NCBI RefSeq assembly: GCF_900009145.1
Contig: NZ_LN889801.1
Location: forward strand, 244,560-278,152
Direction: 5' to 3'
From: Planktothrix tepida PCC 9214
Lineage (GTDB): Bacteria; Cyanobacteriota; Cyanobacteriia; Cyanobacteriales; Microcoleaceae
DNA length: 33,593 bases
Part shown: piece by piece, positions 1 through 8,096 of the stretch
Layout of the letters: every line of letters begins with the position of its first letter
How positions within the stretch are numbered: the first letter of the stretch is position 1
Translations under genes and position numbers: made by a program
Notes under the pieces: generated by a model
Databases searched by the model: none
What the model was told of the DNA's origin: nothing
What the model saw: the letters and a program-made list of their open reading frames with translations, nothing else

Positions 1-60
1 CCCATCCCCCTGTCCCCCTGTCCCCTACTCCCCACACCCCACTATCCCTTGTCCCCCAGT
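1..60. repeat. C-rich short tandem repeat (CCCCCTGT-like)
   Basis: Near-tandem units of the CCCCCTGT/TCCCCTA kind fill the window start. The array overlaps the last dozen codons and the stop of the minus-strand gene that follows. It resembles the short tandem heptamer/octamer repeats common between cyanobacterial genes, and similar heptamers occur near 13.5 kb and 27.9 kb. The left edge is outside the window. Confidence 0.6.
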
Positions 61-960
61 GGCGCAGACTTGTTCTGCCATTCCCAGGGCGACGGCATCA
101 AATACAGGTGCGGCCCATTGTCGTCCCGCTTCAATAGACCCGGCTCGTTGAATAATTTCTGCGGCTTGAGCGACTTCAATAATGGCAATTTTAGGATTAT
201 ATTCGGCGGCTCGTTCAATCATGGGATGCCATGCTAAGGAATGACCCTCACGGTTATTTTGACCTCCCCGCACTCTTGGCCCAATATTGACTAAACGTTG
301 TTGTTGATAAAAGGGTGCTAAACGGTTTTGAATGCGATATTCCCACCACAAATCACGGGGATGAAGTCCCGTTACTAACATTTGCGCTCCTGGATGAGGG
401 TTAGCTGCATTAGGAATATTAGCATCGGCACTTAAAACCACCGTTTGTACAGAAGAATTTCCCTTATGAACTCCCGCAATAAAATGTTCTAAAGCTTGAA
501 ATCCATCAATCGTTTCTCCATACATAGAAATGGTCGGAGTTAATACATAAAACTCTAACGCTTCTAAGCGTCGTTTCATTTCTTCAACGGTGATAGAATT
601 CCACACTCGACCGACAGAAACACCATTCACACTTGCCCCAGATTGTAGTCCATTCCGGGTATATTGCATCGGTAAAATAGCAATGGGTTTATTGGTATTA
701 ATCCGAATCGGAGCAACATCGGCATGAGTCCAATTTTCCCCCGTATAATTGTAGCGAACTCGATAAATCCCTTGTCCGGCTTCATATTGATATGACCGAC
801 CATCTTCTAAAATAGCAACGGTTTCTGTGGGGTTGGAATTTCGACATTGAACAATAGAAGTTGGGGAGTTTGTTGGACAGGAGTTTAGAGTTTGGGCTGT
901 AACCGGGTAGGAAAAACCTAATATTAGGGAGGTTAGACTGAGTGCAATCTGGGTTTTCAT
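25..960 (-). CDS. Secreted conserved hypothetical protein
   Basis: The 311-residue protein begins with a classic signal peptide: Lys2, a hydrophobic stretch of about residues 5-18, and a likely cleavage after the AQ/AxA-like site near residues 20-23. The mature protein should therefore be periplasmic or exported. It is rich in short Asn/Gly/Pro segments and has a Cys pair near the mature N-terminus and another at the C-terminus. I recognise no family motif or catalytic signature. The last residues (about TGGQGIVGCGE) are translated from the G-rich strand of the repeat at the window start, so the tail may be repeat-derived. The gene lies downstream of the ABC permease on the same strand, but an AT-rich 104-bp gap with a weak hairpin separates them, so co-transcription is uncertain. 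Confidence 0.7.
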   Translation of the reverse strand: MKTQIALSLTSLILGFSYPVTAQTLNSCPTNSPTSIVQCRNSNPTETVAILEDGRSYQYEAGQGIYRVRYNYTGENWTHADVAPIRINTNKPIAILPMQYTRNGLQSGASVNGVSVGRVWNSITVEEMKRRLEALEFYVLTPTISMYGETIDGFQALEHFIAGVHKGNSSVQTVVLSADANIPNAANPHPGAQMLVTGLHPRDLWWEYRIQNRLAPFYQQQRLVNIGPRVRGGQNNREGHSLAWHPMIERAAEYNPKIAIIEVAQAAEIIQRAGSIEAGRQWAAPVFDAVALGMAEQVCATGGQGIVGCGE

Positions 961-1041
961 GGAGAATTGACACGTTAATTGAGAAAGCTGTTAAAGCTTC
1001 AACAAAGAACTGTAGCATAAATCAGGAAAACTGAACAAACC

Positions 1042-1057
1042 CCAAAATTTTTTTTGG
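1042..1057 (-). terminator. Weak hairpin after the ABC permease gene
   Basis: CCAAAA and TTTTGG arms around a 4-nt loop start about 8 bp after the permease stop codon. On the minus strand they are followed by GG and a short T run. The stem is AT-rich, so termination strength is doubtful. Confidence 0.3.
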
Positions 1058-1064
1058 CAAAGTG

Positions 1065-1895
1065 TCAAACCTCAACAACTTGTTTAATGAAAGTTTTGAA
1101 GCTTAAAGTCAGTAAATAAGCGAAACCTGCGACTAAAATAATGGTTGCACCCGATGTTAAGTTAAAAAAGTAAGAAATTCCTAAACCGAGGGTGGTGAAA
1201 ATCATTCCTAAACTACTGGATAATACCATCATTTGTTTTAAATCCTTCACAAATTGTCCTGAAATCGCAGCCGGAATAGTTAACAGGGCAATCACCAAAA
1301 TTAAACCGACCACTTTCATCACCATGACAACGGTTAAGGCAATGGCAACAATTAACATTAAATACAGTTGATCAACGGGTACATTTCGAGTTTCGGCAAA
1401 AACAGGGTCAAAGGAAATGGCAACTAACTCTTTATAAAAGAGGATGACCATAACTCCAATTAGAATATCTAATCCCAGCATTAGAATTAAATCGGATTGA
1501 GGAACAGTAAGAATACTGCCAAATAAATAACTCATCAAATCAACTTTATAACCGGGCGTTAAATCAATTAAAATAATGCCAATTGCCATTCCAATCGCCC
1601 ACATCACCCCAATAATGGTATCGGCTCTTTGTTGAGTTTTTCGATAGACTAACCCCATTCCTAATGCAGAAAAAACAGAAAATGCGATCGCTCCAAAAAC
1701 AGGATTAAATTGAAAAAAATAACCCATGCCAATACCCCCGTATGCTGCGTGAGCAATTCCGCCACTGATAAATACAATTCGATTGACAACAATAAATGTT
1801 CCCATCATGCCACAAGCGATACTCACTAAGAGTCCGGCTATTAAGGCATTTCGCATAAATTCAAATTGAAATAATTTAATTAATTCTGTTATCAT
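1065..1895 (-). CDS. Zn/Mn-type metal ABC transporter permease (ZnuB/ABC-3 family)
   Basis: This is an inner-membrane permease of the ABC-3 family, whose members (ZnuB, MntB) move Zn2+ or Mn2+ into the cytoplasm together with a periplasmic binding protein and an ATPase. The sequence is about 276 residues of nearly continuous hydrophobic helices. Family-typical parts are the early VNRIVFISGGIAHAAYGGIG segment (Ser/His/Ala/Gly loop) and the later VMKVVGLILVIALLTIPAA stretch. The ATG at 1895 is preferred. An in-frame TTG at 1919 would add eight polar residues, and neither start has a clear Shine-Dalgarno. No ATPase or binding-protein gene lies beside it, so the metal is not determined and its partners must be encoded elsewhere. 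Confidence 0.85.
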   Translation of the reverse strand: MITELIKLFQFEFMRNALIAGLLVSIACGMMGTFIVVNRIVFISGGIAHAAYGGIGMGYFFQFNPVFGAIAFSVFSALGMGLVYRKTQQRADTIIGVMWAIGMAIGIILIDLTPGYKVDLMSYLFGSILTVPQSDLILMLGLDILIGVMVILFYKELVAISFDPVFAETRNVPVDQLYLMLIVAIALTVVMVMKVVGLILVIALLTIPAAISGQFVKDLKQMMVLSSSLGMIFTTLGLGISYFFNLTSGATIILVAGFAYLLTLSFKTFIKQVVEV

Positions 1896-2135
1896 TTTTT
1901 GTTCTTGATCAGAATTCAATCGTTTTATTCTATAATTTTTTAGGGTGTTTTTTATTTTCTATTTCTAATTTTCTATTTTTTATCTCCTCTTTTAATCACT
2001 AATTTACCATAATCAGTCCTGAATCCAAGGGGGTCTACAGATACCTGAAAAGCAGGATTTTTCAAAAAAGAGGGTGTTATATGAAGCCAGATTAGCCTTG
2101 TGTAAAGATTAGGTAAAAGTGCTTGCATCAGGCAA

Positions 2136-2153
2136 TTAGATGAAATAATCTAA
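2136..2153. promoter_or_regulatory. Small inverted repeat upstream of the DUF4347 gene
   Basis: Arms TTAGAT and ATCTAA are separated by six bases (GAAATA), 43 bp before the ATG at 2196. The 276-bp divergent gap here is T-rich near 1920-1990 and holds no gene I can support. An operator is possible, but a short AT-rich dyad can arise by chance. Confidence 0.25.
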
Positions 2154-2195
2154 ACACTAAGGATTTGCATTAATTGACACCCTAATGTTGCTGCT

Positions 2196-2771
2196 ATGTT
2201 CAGATTACCAGACTCTAACCTTAACTCCCGTTTAGCCTTTTTCCCGGTCGGATCTGCTGAAACAACATCCTCAGAGATTGCTTTTTTTGCTGCCGATGTT
2301 CCCAATTTACCTATCCTCCTCAATGGTTTAATGCCGGGGGTTGAAGCGATTATTCTTGAGGCAAATGGCACAGAATTGCAACAAATCGCTGATATCCTGA
2401 AAACAAAGCAATATCGCGCAGTCCATATTTTTTCTCACGGTAAAGCGGGAGAAATGGGATTAGGGAAAACAACCCTCACCCAAGATAACATCTATAATGA
2501 TGCCTCAATTATTCGAGAATGGAAACAAGGTCTAACTCCCCGGTCTGAGATTTTATTGTATGGATCTAATATTGCCAAGTCTTCTAATGTTTTGATTACG
2601 ATACTATCGGAACTTACAGAAGCTAATATTACCGTCTCAAACAATTTTAATACAAATTCGTCTTTAGAGGGAGATTTGGGCTTAAAAGTCCATACTGAAA
2701 GCATCAAACCCCCCCTGGCAATCCAACTGTTTGCGTTTCAATCCCCCCTTTTACCATTATCAATTGCCTAA
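2196..2771 (+). CDS. Stand-alone DUF4347-domain protein
   Basis: This 191-residue protein matches DUF4347, normally the N-terminal domain of very large cyanobacterial and marine bacterial adhesin-like proteins. Visible landmarks are the acidic strand before residue 60, HIFSHGKAGEMGLG at 77-90, and EILLYGSNIA at 118-127, followed by a Ser-rich helix and an SELTEANITVS segment. In the usual domain the second motif reads YGCN. Here the position equivalent to the Cys is Ser124. The protein ends about 40 residues after the domain with a Pro/Leu-rich tail, so it lacks the repeat regions seen in the giant proteins. It could be a truncated remnant or a small independent protein. No signal peptide is evident. 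It converges on hpnH with a 36-bp gap. Confidence 0.75.
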   Translation: MFRLPDSNLNSRLAFFPVGSAETTSSEIAFFAADVPNLPILLNGLMPGVEAIILEANGTELQQIADILKTKQYRAVHIFSHGKAGEMGLGKTTLTQDNIYNDASIIREWKQGLTPRSEILLYGSNIAKSSNVLITILSELTEANITVSNNFNTNSSLEGDLGLKVHTESIKPPLAIQLFAFQSPLLPLSIA

Positions 2772-2807
2772 AAAAACAGGCTACTGATAAAATTGTGGCT
2801 AAATTTA

Positions 2808-3818
2808 TTAAAATAAAGCCCCAATAGAACGCCCCATATTTTCCAGTTTCATCGCTTCTATTGCTGCGGTTGGTTCATAACCACAGTGAACCATACAATC
2901 TGCACATTTGGGATTTCCACTCGATTTTCCGTATTTTGTCCAGTCGGTTTTTTCCAATAATTCTTGATAACTGGAATAATACCCTTCATTTAATAAATAA
3001 CAGGGTTTTTGCCATCCTAAAACACTGTAACTTGGGCTTCCCCAAGGGGTACAATCATAATCTTCTTCTCCGATCAGAAAATCGAGGAATAAGGGATTAT
3101 GATTAAAATTCCATTTCTTTTTCCCTAATTTATAGGGAGATAAAATTTCACGAAATAAGGCTTTGGTTTGTTCTCGTTTGAGGAAATGGTCTTGATCCGG
3201 TGCCCATTCATAACTATAACCGGGAGAAATCATCATTCCATCCACACCCAAAGTTTCCAGAAAATCAAAGAATTTCTGCATTTCCTGGGGGTTAGTTCCT
3301 TCAAATACCGTTGTATTGGTTGTGACTCTAAATCCTTTTGATTTTGCGGTTTTAATCGCTTGAACTGCAATATCAAACACGCCTTCTCGGTCTACACATT
3401 GATCATGATGTTCTTTTAATCCATCTAAATGCACACTAAAGGTTAAATAGGGAGAGGGTTTAAATTTATCTAAACTTTTTTCCAATAAAATTCCATTGGT
3501 ACACAAATAAATAAATTTTTTGCGGGCGACTAACCCAGCTACAATTTCATCAATTTGCGGATGTAATAAAGGTTCACCCCCAGGGATAGAGACCACAGGA
3601 GCACCACATTCTTCAACGGCTTTAAAACAATCTTCCGGCGTTAAATTTTGCTTGAGAATTTCTTTCGGATGTTGAATCTTTCCGCACCCAGAACAAGCTA
3701 AATTACACCGAAATAACGGTTCTAACATTAACACCAGGGGAAATTTTTTCCGCCCCATTAACCGTTGCATGAATAAATATTTACCAACGGCGATCGCTTG
3801 TTCAATTTGAATAGCCAT
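2808..3818 (-). CDS. hpnH: Adenosyl-hopene transferase HpnH (radical SAM)
   Basis: HpnH joins the 5'-deoxyadenosyl group of S-adenosylmethionine to diploptene, the first step of bacteriohopanepolyol side-chain synthesis. The 336-residue protein has the radical-SAM cluster motif CxxxCxxC at Cys38, Cys42 and Cys45, the SAM-binding PGGEP at 79-83, and the HpnH-type C-terminal region with further cysteines ([12 protein letters not shown]). Length fits the family. It lies 21 bp downstream of hpnA on the same strand, so the two probably form an operon; this pairing is common in hopanoid producers. Membrane-hopanoid modification is the expected role. No squalene-hopene cyclase gene is in the window. 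Confidence 0.93.
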   Translation of the reverse strand: MAIQIEQAIAVGKYLFMQRLMGRKKFPLVLMLEPLFRCNLACSGCGKIQHPKEILKQNLTPEDCFKAVEECGAPVVSIPGGEPLLHPQIDEIVAGLVARKKFIYLCTNGILLEKSLDKFKPSPYLTFSVHLDGLKEHHDQCVDREGVFDIAVQAIKTAKSKGFRVTTNTTVFEGTNPQEMQKFFDFLETLGVDGMMISPGYSYEWAPDQDHFLKREQTKALFREILSPYKLGKKKWNFNHNPLFLDFLIGEEDYDCTPWGSPSYSVLGWQKPCYLLNEGYYSSYQELLEKTDWTKYGKSSGNPKCADCMVHCGYEPTAAIEAMKLENMGRSIGALF

Positions 3819-3839
3819 TTTTCTCCTCTCACCTGAAAC

Positions 3840-4814
3840 TTATTGTGATAACATAAACCAATTAACGGCATCTTTCAAGGCAGTTTTAATCGAAGATTGA
3901 GGTAAACCCAATTCTTGAACCGCTTTTGAGGCATTATAATACATCGATTGTCGGGACATTCTCACGCCATCTAAGGGGATAGAAGGGGTTTTCCCTAGCC
4001 GTGATAAAATCATTTCATCGACCCAGGCAACGCTTAAGGGAAGCCAAATCGGGATAGTTTTTTGAGGGGCGGGTAAACCTGTAATTTCTGATAATAAGTC
4101 TAAAAATTCTTTTAAGGTTAAATTTTGATGACCTAAAATATAACGTTCTCCCGTTTTTCCTTTTTCTAAAGCGAGAAAATGACCTTGGGCGACATCTCGG
4201 ACATCAATAAAATTTAATCCGGTATTCACATAGGCGGGCATTTTTCGGTTCAGGAAGCGTAATATTAACTCCCCTGTGGGTGTAGGTTTAATATCCCAAG
4301 GCCCAATAGGGGTACTGGGATTAACAATCACAATATCTTGACCTAATTTTACCGCATGATGGGCTTCTTGTTCTGCCCAATATTTAGATTTTTTATAATA
4401 TCCGACTAAATTCTCAACGGGACTTTGATAGGTTTCATCCACCACAACGCCGGGTTTTACCCCAATAGCAGCAACGGAACTGGTATAAATCGTGCGTTCA
4501 ATTCCCACTTGTCTGGCGGCGGCTAAAATATTACGAGTTCCGAAAATATTATAGCGTTCTAATAAGGATTTATCCTTCTGCCATAAAGAATAATGGGCAG
4601 CACAATGGAATAAAACTTGACAGCCTTTTAAAGATTGAGATAAATTAGAATTTGTTAAATTTCCTTCAACAATTTCAACATCTAAATTCTTTAAGTTTTC
4701 TAAATTACTATTAGGACGAACTAACGCTCGAACCGCATAGTTATTGTTTAATAATAGTCGAACTAAATTCGCTCCAATAAATCCCGTCCCACCGGTTACA
4801 AAAGCTTTGATCAT
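3840..4814 (-). CDS. hpnA: Hopanoid-associated sugar epimerase/reductase HpnA
   Basis: This is a 324-residue extended short-chain dehydrogenase/reductase. The NAD(P)-binding glycine motif is at residues 8-14 (Gly8, Gly11, Gly14), the catalytic Ser region is TSS at 111-113, and Tyr140/Lys144 form YxxxK. HpnA proteins are dTDP-sugar-epimerase-like and tied by context to hopanoid side-chain synthesis; their exact substrate is not shown by sequence. Adjacency to hpnH supports the name. No Shine-Dalgarno is visible before the ATG. A terminator-like hairpin sits just 16-42 bp upstream, so expression may come from read-through or from a promoter inside the previous gene. Confidence 0.9.
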   Translation of the reverse strand: MIKAFVTGGTGFIGANLVRLLLNNNYAVRALVRPNSNLENLKNLDVEIVEGNLTNSNLSQSLKGCQVLFHCAAHYSLWQKDKSLLERYNIFGTRNILAAARQVGIERTIYTSSVAAIGVKPGVVVDETYQSPVENLVGYYKKSKYWAEQEAHHAVKLGQDIVIVNPSTPIGPWDIKPTPTGELILRFLNRKMPAYVNTGLNFIDVRDVAQGHFLALEKGKTGERYILGHQNLTLKEFLDLLSEITGLPAPQKTIPIWLPLSVAWVDEMILSRLGKTPSIPLDGVRMSRQSMYYNASKAVQELGLPQSSIKTALKDAVNWFMLSQ

Positions 4815-4829
4815 GAGGGTTGCTTTGAG

Positions 4830-4856
4830 AAAAAAAGAAGGAGGCGTGAACGCCTC
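4830..4856 (-). terminator. Rho-independent terminator after the lipoprotein gene
   Basis: A GAGGCG/CGCCTC stem with a 4-nt loop (4841-4856) is followed on the minus strand by CTTC and seven T residues (complement of the A run at 4830-4836). It begins ten bases after the stop of the upstream gene and ends 15 bases before hpnA. Confidence 0.7.
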
Positions 4857-4865
4857 ACAACGATT

Positions 4866-5741
4866 TTAACGACGTCTTCTAGCCCCAGAGGAAGAACGAC
4901 TGCGGGAACCACTGCCAAAACTAGGTTTGCGTTGTTGGGTTGAGCCTTTATTGGGGGACTGACGTAAATCTGTTGCGCCAACACCCGAACCCGTTGAACG
5001 GCTGGAATTGGGGGAAGTCCGACGATTTACGGAGGAATTCGGACTGGAGTTGCGGATATTTCCGGTGGTGCGTAAGGTTGTACGATTTTTCACCGCCGCT
5101 GGGGGACTATTATAACGAGTCCGATAGTCGTTCACCGCTTGGTTATAGCTAGAACCATACCCTCCATATCCGATTAAAGGGCCTCCCGATACATACACCG
5201 GAGGGACATAATAACGGGGGGCAAATAATGTATTAGCGATGGCACTTCCAGCAAAAGAGGCGGCAAAAGGTGTCCAGAAACTCGATTCTTGGCGGACAAC
5301 AATGGTTTGGGGTTGACCTGTGGCGGGGTCAGGCTGGGTTTCAGTGACGTTATGAACGTATTCAATCCGAAAATCGGGCGTTAAATAAAAAACGGGTTGA
5401 CCGTTATTAATATCTAAGTTGCTTTTTTCTCCGGCTTTGATTTGTTCATCCGTTAACTGTGCCATCTGTAAATTGGAGGTTTGATAGGTGGCAGATTTAC
5501 CCGCAGGAGTATTCAATAACATCAGGGTATAGGTTCCATCCACATCATTATATTGAGCTTGTTGAACGGGATATTTACCCTCTTTAACTTGATTGGTTGG
5601 AGCCGATACAACCGGAGTTGATTGTTGAACCCTAGATGAAGTTGTTGAAGACCCACAGGCAACTGTTGTCCAACAAAAGGTGAGTGAAATGAACAGAATT
5701 AAAAGCTTTTTCCACATAAACCAATTAACTTTTGTGAACAT
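4866..5741 (-). CDS. Probable lipoprotein of unknown function with basic Ser/Arg tail
   Basis: The 291-residue protein has a hydrophobic N-terminal segment ending in TVAC at about residues 26-29, a lipobox-like site, so the mature protein would be lipid-anchored at Cys29. The middle (about 40-150) is soluble. A Gly/Tyr-rich stretch (GGPLIGYGGYGS) follows, and the last third is low-complexity Ser/Asn/Arg/Thr ending in RRRR. I recognise no named family. The ATG at 5741 is favoured because GGAG lies seven bases upstream; a second in-frame ATG at 5717 would give a more ordinary signal peptide but has no ribosome site. A strong terminator follows. Surface or periplasmic structural roles are possible but unsupported. 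Confidence 0.75.
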   Translation of the reverse strand: MFTKVNWFMWKKLLILFISLTFCWTTVACGSSTTSSRVQQSTPVVSAPTNQVKEGKYPVQQAQYNDVDGTYTLMLLNTPAGKSATYQTSNLQMAQLTDEQIKAGEKSNLDINNGQPVFYLTPDFRIEYVHNVTETQPDPATGQPQTIVVRQESSFWTPFAASFAGSAIANTLFAPRYYVPPVYVSGGPLIGYGGYGSSYNQAVNDYRTRYNSPPAAVKNRTTLRTTGNIRNSSPNSSVNRRTSPNSSRSTGSGVGATDLRQSPNKGSTQQRKPSFGSGSRSRSSSGARRRR

Positions 5742-5818
5742 TGACTTGCTCCAACATTAAACCAAAAATCGGTTGAGTTAGATAAACTTGTTGAAAGCAG
5801 GAAAACCGATGCTATTCC

Positions 5819-6421
5819 TTAAAGCGGAATCAGTTCCGGGAAATTCTGCAATAATTGATCATTGGTTAACTCATCTCCTAAACGAGCCGGAGAAAAATGA
5901 ATTTGAATTCCTCTGAGTCTGCCTTGATAGTGAAGATTAATTAATGCTTTTAACCCTCGATTCATCGCCTCCATACTCGCTAAATCTGTTTCTAAATCGG
6001 GAACTTCTCCTTCACTAACTATTGTAATCATTACCACTAAATTGTGGGTGATGGGTAAGGACAGAGGTTGATTTTCATACATCGGTTGAGATAAGTCAGG
6101 TTCGCTCAAATACCGTTGGCCAGAGTCGGTGAACAGTTCGTTAAAGTAATCTGCGGCTTCTCCTTCGTTCCAAACTACATCCCCTTCATTCGATCCTGAC
6201 TGCCAATAGGTATCATACTGAAGTAGACTTTGGCAAACTTGGACTAATGCTTCTCCGGCCACCTCCAAGTCTCCCTCGGCTTCAATGACGTTTCTGGCGG
6301 CTTGGTTGAGTACCCCTAATAGTGGCGCCACCTCATCACCGCCTAAATGCAGAAACAAACGACTGACCACAAACCGGGTTTTTCCTATCATGCGATTAAA
6401 GCGATCGCCTAAAGGAGCCAT
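5819..6421 (-). CDS. DUF1517-like conserved cyanobacterial protein
   Basis: This 200-residue acidic protein has no signal peptide. Its C-terminal half (from about HNLVVMITIVSEGE, then an acidic DLETDLASMEAMNRGLKAL stretch, then GIQIHFSPARLGDELTNDQLL) resembles the end of DUF1517 proteins, where a core strand is followed by a helix and a final beta strand carrying the conserved 'W/FxP' turn. The N-terminal half is helical with the LLQYDTYWQ segment also typical of that family. Biochemical function is unknown. GGGAG ten bases upstream supports the ATG at 6421. It is divergent from the symporter gene. The family assignment is from memory of its pattern, not from a search. Confidence 0.65.
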   Translation of the reverse strand: MAPLGDRFNRMIGKTRFVVSRLFLHLGGDEVAPLLGVLNQAARNVIEAEGDLEVAGEALVQVCQSLLQYDTYWQSGSNEGDVVWNEGEAADYFNELFTDSGQRYLSEPDLSQPMYENQPLSLPITHNLVVMITIVSEGEVPDLETDLASMEAMNRGLKALINLHYQGRLRGIQIHFSPARLGDELTNDQLLQNFPELIPL

Positions 6422-6538
6422 AATTGGATCACTCCCAAATCATTATTACTATTTAATTAGCATATCGTTTTAGGCTATCCTGTTGTCAGCCATCCGTTCT
6501 TGATTTTAGGGTGGTAATGTTCTCTGATATTAATTCTT

Positions 6539-7963
6539 ATGAACTCAACGCCTTCTGCAACGGTTTCTCCTCCAGAAAAGCTCAGTTTATCTACAAAATT
6601 AGCCTTTGGTGCGGGAGATTTAGGCCCTGCAATTACGGCAAATATTTCTGTATTTTTTGTTTTGGTTTTTCTGACTAATGTTGCGGGTTTACCTGCGGGA
6701 TTAGCTGGAAGTGTGTTAATGGTAGGAAAAATTTGGGATGCTATTAATGATCCCATTGTAGGGGTTTTAAGCGATCGCACGGTTCATCCTTGGGGAAGAC
6801 GTTATCCTTGGATGGTTTTTGGTGCAATTCCCTTTGGAATTTTATTTTTTTTACAGTGGATCGTTCCTAGTAATAATAACTCGGTTTTGTTTTGGTATTA
6901 TGTGATTATTGGGATTTTATTTAATACGGCTTATACTGCTGTTAATTTACCTTATACCGCTTTAACCCCTGAATTAACCAAGGACTATAACGAACGAACC
7001 AGTTTAAATAGTTTTCGCTTCGCGTTTTCGATTGGGGGTAGTATTTTTTCTTTAATTTTAGCACAAATTATTTTTGGCTTTTTTCCCAATGCCCCTTATC
7101 AACGCTATTTAATTTTAGGAGCGGTTTGTGGTTTTTTATCTGTTCTCCCACTTTTTTGGTGTTTTTTAGGAACCCGTAAACAAGTTTTCTCTCGACAAGT
7201 TGGAGAAACGATTGAGGATAATTCCGAAAGTCTTCCTATTGCTGAACAAATTAAAGTTGCTCTCAGTAATCGACCTTTTTTATTAGTGATTGGAATTTAT
7301 CTCTGTTCCTGGTTAGGCGTTCAATTGACGGCTTCTATTTTGCCTTATTTTGTCGTCAATTGGATGAAACTTCCTGAAACCACTTTTCCCCAGGTTGCCA
7401 TTGCTGTTCAAGGAACGGCTTTAGTAATGTTATTTGTTTGGAATTTAGTGAGTCAACGCTATGGAAAAAAAGCCGTTTATTTTATGGGGATGGGATTATG
7501 GATTGTTACTCAAGCAGGTTTATTTTTCCTGCAACCGGGACAAACTACGTTAATGTATATTCTAGCAATTTTAGCCGGATGTGGTGTGGCAACAGCCTAT
7601 TTAGTTCCTTGGTCAATGATTCCTGATGTGATTGATTTAGATGAATTAAATACCGGACAAAGACGAGAAGGGGTTTTTTATTCGTTTATGGTGTTATTGC
7701 AAAAAATTGGATTAGCCATTGGGTTATTTTTAGTCGGACAAGCCTTAGATTTTGCCGGATTTATTTCCAGTATTCCGGGTCAAATTCCCCCCATTCAACC
7801 AGACTCTGCTCTGTTAGCCATTCGCTTTGCTATTGGCCCGTTACCGACAATTATCTTAATTATTGGGATGATTTTTACTTTTTTATATCCGATTACAAAA
7901 GAAGTTCACGCCGATATTTTACTCCAACTCAGCGAAAGAAAACGCAACGAAACTCTGGATTAA
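6539..7963 (+). CDS. GPH-family sugar:cation symporter (MelB-like MFS)
   Basis: The 474-residue membrane protein has about 12 hydrophobic helices. The hallmark of the glycoside-pentoside-hexuronide:cation symporter family is present: an acidic helix (WDAINDP, Asp67 and Asp71) followed by GVLSDRT and WGRRYPW, residues about 66-91. MelB-type proteins import glycosides with Na+ or H+. The actual sugar cannot be read from sequence. A second signature, DVIDLDELNTGQRREG, lies in the C-terminal half and fits the family's central loop. The gene stands alone: an unrelated gene diverges upstream, and a hairpin terminator follows before the ArsR gene. Confidence 0.85.
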   Translation: MNSTPSATVSPPEKLSLSTKLAFGAGDLGPAITANISVFFVLVFLTNVAGLPAGLAGSVLMVGKIWDAINDPIVGVLSDRTVHPWGRRYPWMVFGAIPFGILFFLQWIVPSNNNSVLFWYYVIIGILFNTAYTAVNLPYTALTPELTKDYNERTSLNSFRFAFSIGGSIFSLILAQIIFGFFPNAPYQRYLILGAVCGFLSVLPLFWCFLGTRKQVFSRQVGETIEDNSESLPIAEQIKVALSNRPFLLVIGIYLCSWLGVQLTASILPYFVVNWMKLPETTFPQVAIAVQGTALVMLFVWNLVSQRYGKKAVYFMGMGLWIVTQAGLFFLQPGQTTLMYILAILAGCGVATAYLVPWSMIPDVIDLDELNTGQRREGVFYSFMVLLQKIGLAIGLFLVGQALDFAGFISSIPGQIPPIQPDSALLAIRFAIGPLPTIILIIGMIFTFLYPITKEVHADILLQLSERKRNETLD

Positions 7964-7985
7964 AATTGCGTAGGAATATGTACTT

Positions 7986-8030
7986 AAAATCTCTATCTCA
8001 TCCCTGAGATTGAAAGGAGATTTTTGTTTT
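7986..8030 (+). terminator. Terminator after the symporter gene
   Basis: An outer AAAATCTC/GAGATTTT stem (7986-7993 with 8017-8024) encloses an inner ATCTCA/TGAGAT hairpin (7995-8010). A TGTTTT tract follows. It starts 23 bp after the stop codon at 7963. Confidence 0.5.
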
Positions 8031-8050
8031 CCATTTATTGGATAATGTGG

Positions 8051-8074
8051 TAATATAGTAAACAAATAATATTA
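8051..8074. promoter_or_regulatory. Candidate operator upstream of the ArsR-type regulator
   Basis: TAATAT and ATATTA arms are separated by 12 bases and end 23 bp before the start codon at 8097. ArsR/SmtB proteins commonly bind AT-rich dyads of this size over their own promoters, so autoregulation is plausible. The short AT-only arms make chance likely too. Confidence 0.3.
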
Positions 8075-8096
8075 ATACCGCCATTGAGTTCCCACA

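Noticed and set aside
1896-1919. TTG start giving eight extra residues on the ABC permease
   Set aside because: The added residues are polar and untypical, and there is no ribosome site; the ATG at 1895 is simpler.
1920-2195. Zur box upstream of the metal permease
   Set aside because: No TGATA-type dyad with matching arms was found in the gap; only T-rich sequence and a weak unrelated repeat.
2150-2371. 73-codon minus-strand frame overlapping the DUF4347 gene
   Set aside because: It is antisense to a gene with a recognisable family pattern and has no support of its own.
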